Assembly: GCF_001684965.1 (NCBI RefSeq)
Contig: NZ_MAYG01000001.1
Span: 3,286,001-3,350,000, forward strand
Direction of reading: 5' to 3'
From: Chryseobacterium arthrosphaerae
GTDB lineage: Bacteria > Bacteroidota > Bacteroidia > Flavobacteriales > Weeksellaceae
DNA: 64,000 nucleotides
Both the position numbers and the translations under genes were made by a program. Each line of letters begins with the position of its first letter. Within the stretch, counting starts at the first letter, position 1. The notes under the pieces were generated by a model. That model was not told where the DNA came from. It did not search any database and saw only the letters and a list, made by a program, of their open reading frames with translations. Of the stretch, positions 62,619 to 64,000 are shown one piece after another.

Positions 62619-64000
62619 ATGAAAAAAACTTTACCCTTTTTTCTATTATTTTTTGCCACCATCAATCTGCTCTTTGCCCAGAGAGACACAGAGCATTGGT
62701 TTGCACCCATGGCAGCGAGATCTGGCAAAGTAGTCACTCCTATGCAGGCACTTTACTTTTCTACAGATTCTGTTACACCTTTCAGTGTGGATATCTACAG
62801 TAACAATACCGTGCTGGGGACTGTCACAATAAGTAAAGGATCTCCGCAGACTTTCAACGTTCCTTTAAACAGAATGGTAGCCAGTACCAACGGGGAACTG
62901 TTCACTCCGGGAAACAAAGGCTTATACACCAAAGGCACCAAACCTTATTTCGTAACCTACAGGTTCTCGGTAAGCCAGCATGGCGAGATTTTAACATCCA
63001 AAGGAAAGGCGGGAATCGGTACAAAATTTTATGCCGTAACAGCTCCTATTGAAGAACTCGATGCTGATTATAATTTTACTACCGGAATCCTCGCAACGGA
63101 AGACAATACGCATGTAACGGTTTCCAACTATTCTTCAAATATTATTTTTACCAACGGATGGACGGGAGTTACCAATCCTACCCTTACGTTTACTTTAAAT
63201 AAAGGTCAGTCTTATATTATTGAAGGAATAGGGAATCAGACGGTCAACAAAGAAGCTTTTATCGGTGCTAAGATTGAATCCGACAAACCCATATCAGTAA
63301 CCAACGGAAATTTCAATGGCCAATTTGCCATGGCAGCCGGCGGCTCTTACCAGGGGTCTGATATTATCATGGACCAGTCTGTTCCGGTAGACCGTCTTGG
63401 GAATGAATTTGTAGTGGTAAAAGGAAACGGAGACATCAGCCGGAGAATGGAAGATGCCCTGATTGTGGCCACAGAAGGAGGCACTCAGGTATACATCAAT
63501 AACGGTACAACCCCGGTTGCTACATTGGCAGAAGGTGAAAGCTACCGGGTCAACAAAATTAATAATACCAATTACATCAATCAGGGGAACAATCATTATA
63601 ACATGTACATCAGAACCACTAAAAATGTATATGTATACCAGCTGATGGCCGGAGTAGCAGCCAGTAATGCCACATTGGGCTTTAACTATATTCCTCCATT
63701 GAACTGCTATCTTCCAAGAAAGATTGATGAGATCGGAAAAATCAAAGACCTTCCCTATTCTACTACCCTCAGCGGACATATTGTAAAGCTGAATATTTTA
63801 ACAGAAACAGGGGCCGCAGTTACTGTAAACGGAGCTCCATTACCCGCAGCACAGGGACCTTATCCGGTAACAGGTACTCCGAATTGGGTATCTTATTCCG
63901 TACCGGATATTACTGGGAATGTTACCATAGCCTCTACCAAAGCTGTAACCGCCGGGATCTCCGGAGGAAGTGGTGTGGTAGGATACGGCGGATATTTCTC
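62619..64000 (+). CDS. T9SS-type surface protein with IgGFc-binding-type N-terminal domain (paralogue 3, partial)
   Basis: An ATG-started frame stays open to the right edge (460 codons), so the stop is outside. The signal peptide (about 1-21, ending LLFAQ) is followed by '[16 protein letters not shown]' and the same IgGFc-type features: '[20 protein letters not shown]', '[20 protein letters not shown]', '[20 protein letters not shown]'. It matches paralogue 2 more closely than paralogue 1 in the last motif. The C-terminal sorting domain is presumably beyond the window. Confidence 0.85.
   Translation, partial: MKKTLPFFLLFFATINLLFAQRDTEHWFAPMAARSGKVVTPMQALYFSTDSVTPFSVDIYSNNTVLGTVTISKGSPQTFNVPLNRMVASTNGELFTPGNKGLYTKGTKPYFVTYRFSVSQHGEILTSKGKAGIGTKFYAVTAPIEELDADYNFTTGILATEDNTHVTVSNYSSNIIFTNGWTGVTNPTLTFTLNKGQSYIIEGIGNQTVNKEAFIGAKIESDKPISVTNGNFNGQFAMAAGGSYQGSDIIMDQSVPVDRLGNEFVVVKGNGDISRRMEDALIVATEGGTQVYINNGTTPVATLAEGESYRVNKINNTNYINQGNNHYNMYIRTTKNVYVYQLMAGVAASNATLGFNYIPPLNCYLPRKIDEIGKIKDLPYSTTLSGHIVKLNILTETGAAVTVNGAPLPAAQGPYPVTGTPNWVSYSVPDITGNVTIASTKAVTAGISGGSGVVGYGGYF

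Overview
The window looks like a chromosomal segment of a Flavobacteriia (Weeksellaceae) bacterium, most likely Chryseobacterium or a close relative. The evidence is low GC with very AT-rich intergenic DNA, many promoters of the Bacteroidetes type (TAnnTTTG, in the best cases with TTTG 19 nt upstream), type IX secretion signals (type A and type B C-terminal domains), a TonB protein with the Bacteroidetes N-terminal motif, and a leucyl-tRNA synthetase with large insertions. No phage, integrase, transposase, CRISPR array or rRNA operon is visible.

Layout. 1-1100: the tail of an unidentified gene, tRNA-His and a bshB1-type deacetylase. 1147-7009 (minus): a TonB energy-transduction locus (exbB, exbD, exbD, tonB), then a small membrane protein, a PstS-like lipoprotein and a TPR protein. 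7250-10718 (minus): leuS and a lipocalin-like lipoprotein. 10921-16487: an acyltransferase and a glycosyltransferase facing a minus-strand block of waaA, a DUF1648 protein, an NlpC/P60 peptidase and an O-methyltransferase. 16566-17276: a small-peptide locus encoding a 50-residue peptide with a double-glycine-like leader and a knottin-like cysteine pattern. 17328-20955: M1 aminopeptidase and an OmpA lipoprotein. 21043-26312: tilS, a sigma factor, a two-domain thioredoxin protein, a decayed second tilS 3' end and dsbD. 26449-32288: a seven-repeat T9SS protein, an orphan exbD, a hydrolase, a lipoprotein, a patatin and a DHH phosphoesterase. 32448-43850: housekeeping genes (rpmH, ftsE, trmN6, an NtrY-like kinase, ribE, pdxA, DUF177-rpmF, accB-accC, a Crp-family regulator, an FAD monooxygenase, rocD). 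44041-51417: a seven-gene glycosyltransferase operon. 51475-56084: gltX, accA, a secreted protein and tsf. 56198-64000: three tandem paralogous T9SS type B surface proteins; the third runs off the window.

How the genes work together. The exbB/exbD/tonB block energises outer-membrane import. waaA and the glycosyltransferase operon point to LPS or other surface-glycan assembly. accB, accC and accA supply malonyl-CoA for fatty acids. tsf, gltX, leuS, tilS, rpmH, rpmF, trmN6 and tRNA-His serve translation. The T9SS proteins are exported to the cell surface.

The observations most worth following up are the knottin-like peptide gene at 16627-16779, the relic of a tilS 3' end at 24094-24201 (which suggests that the sigma factor/thioredoxin genes were inserted at the end of tilS), an ftsE terminator buried in the coding end of trmN6, and three promoters placed so close to start codons that the mRNAs should be leaderless.
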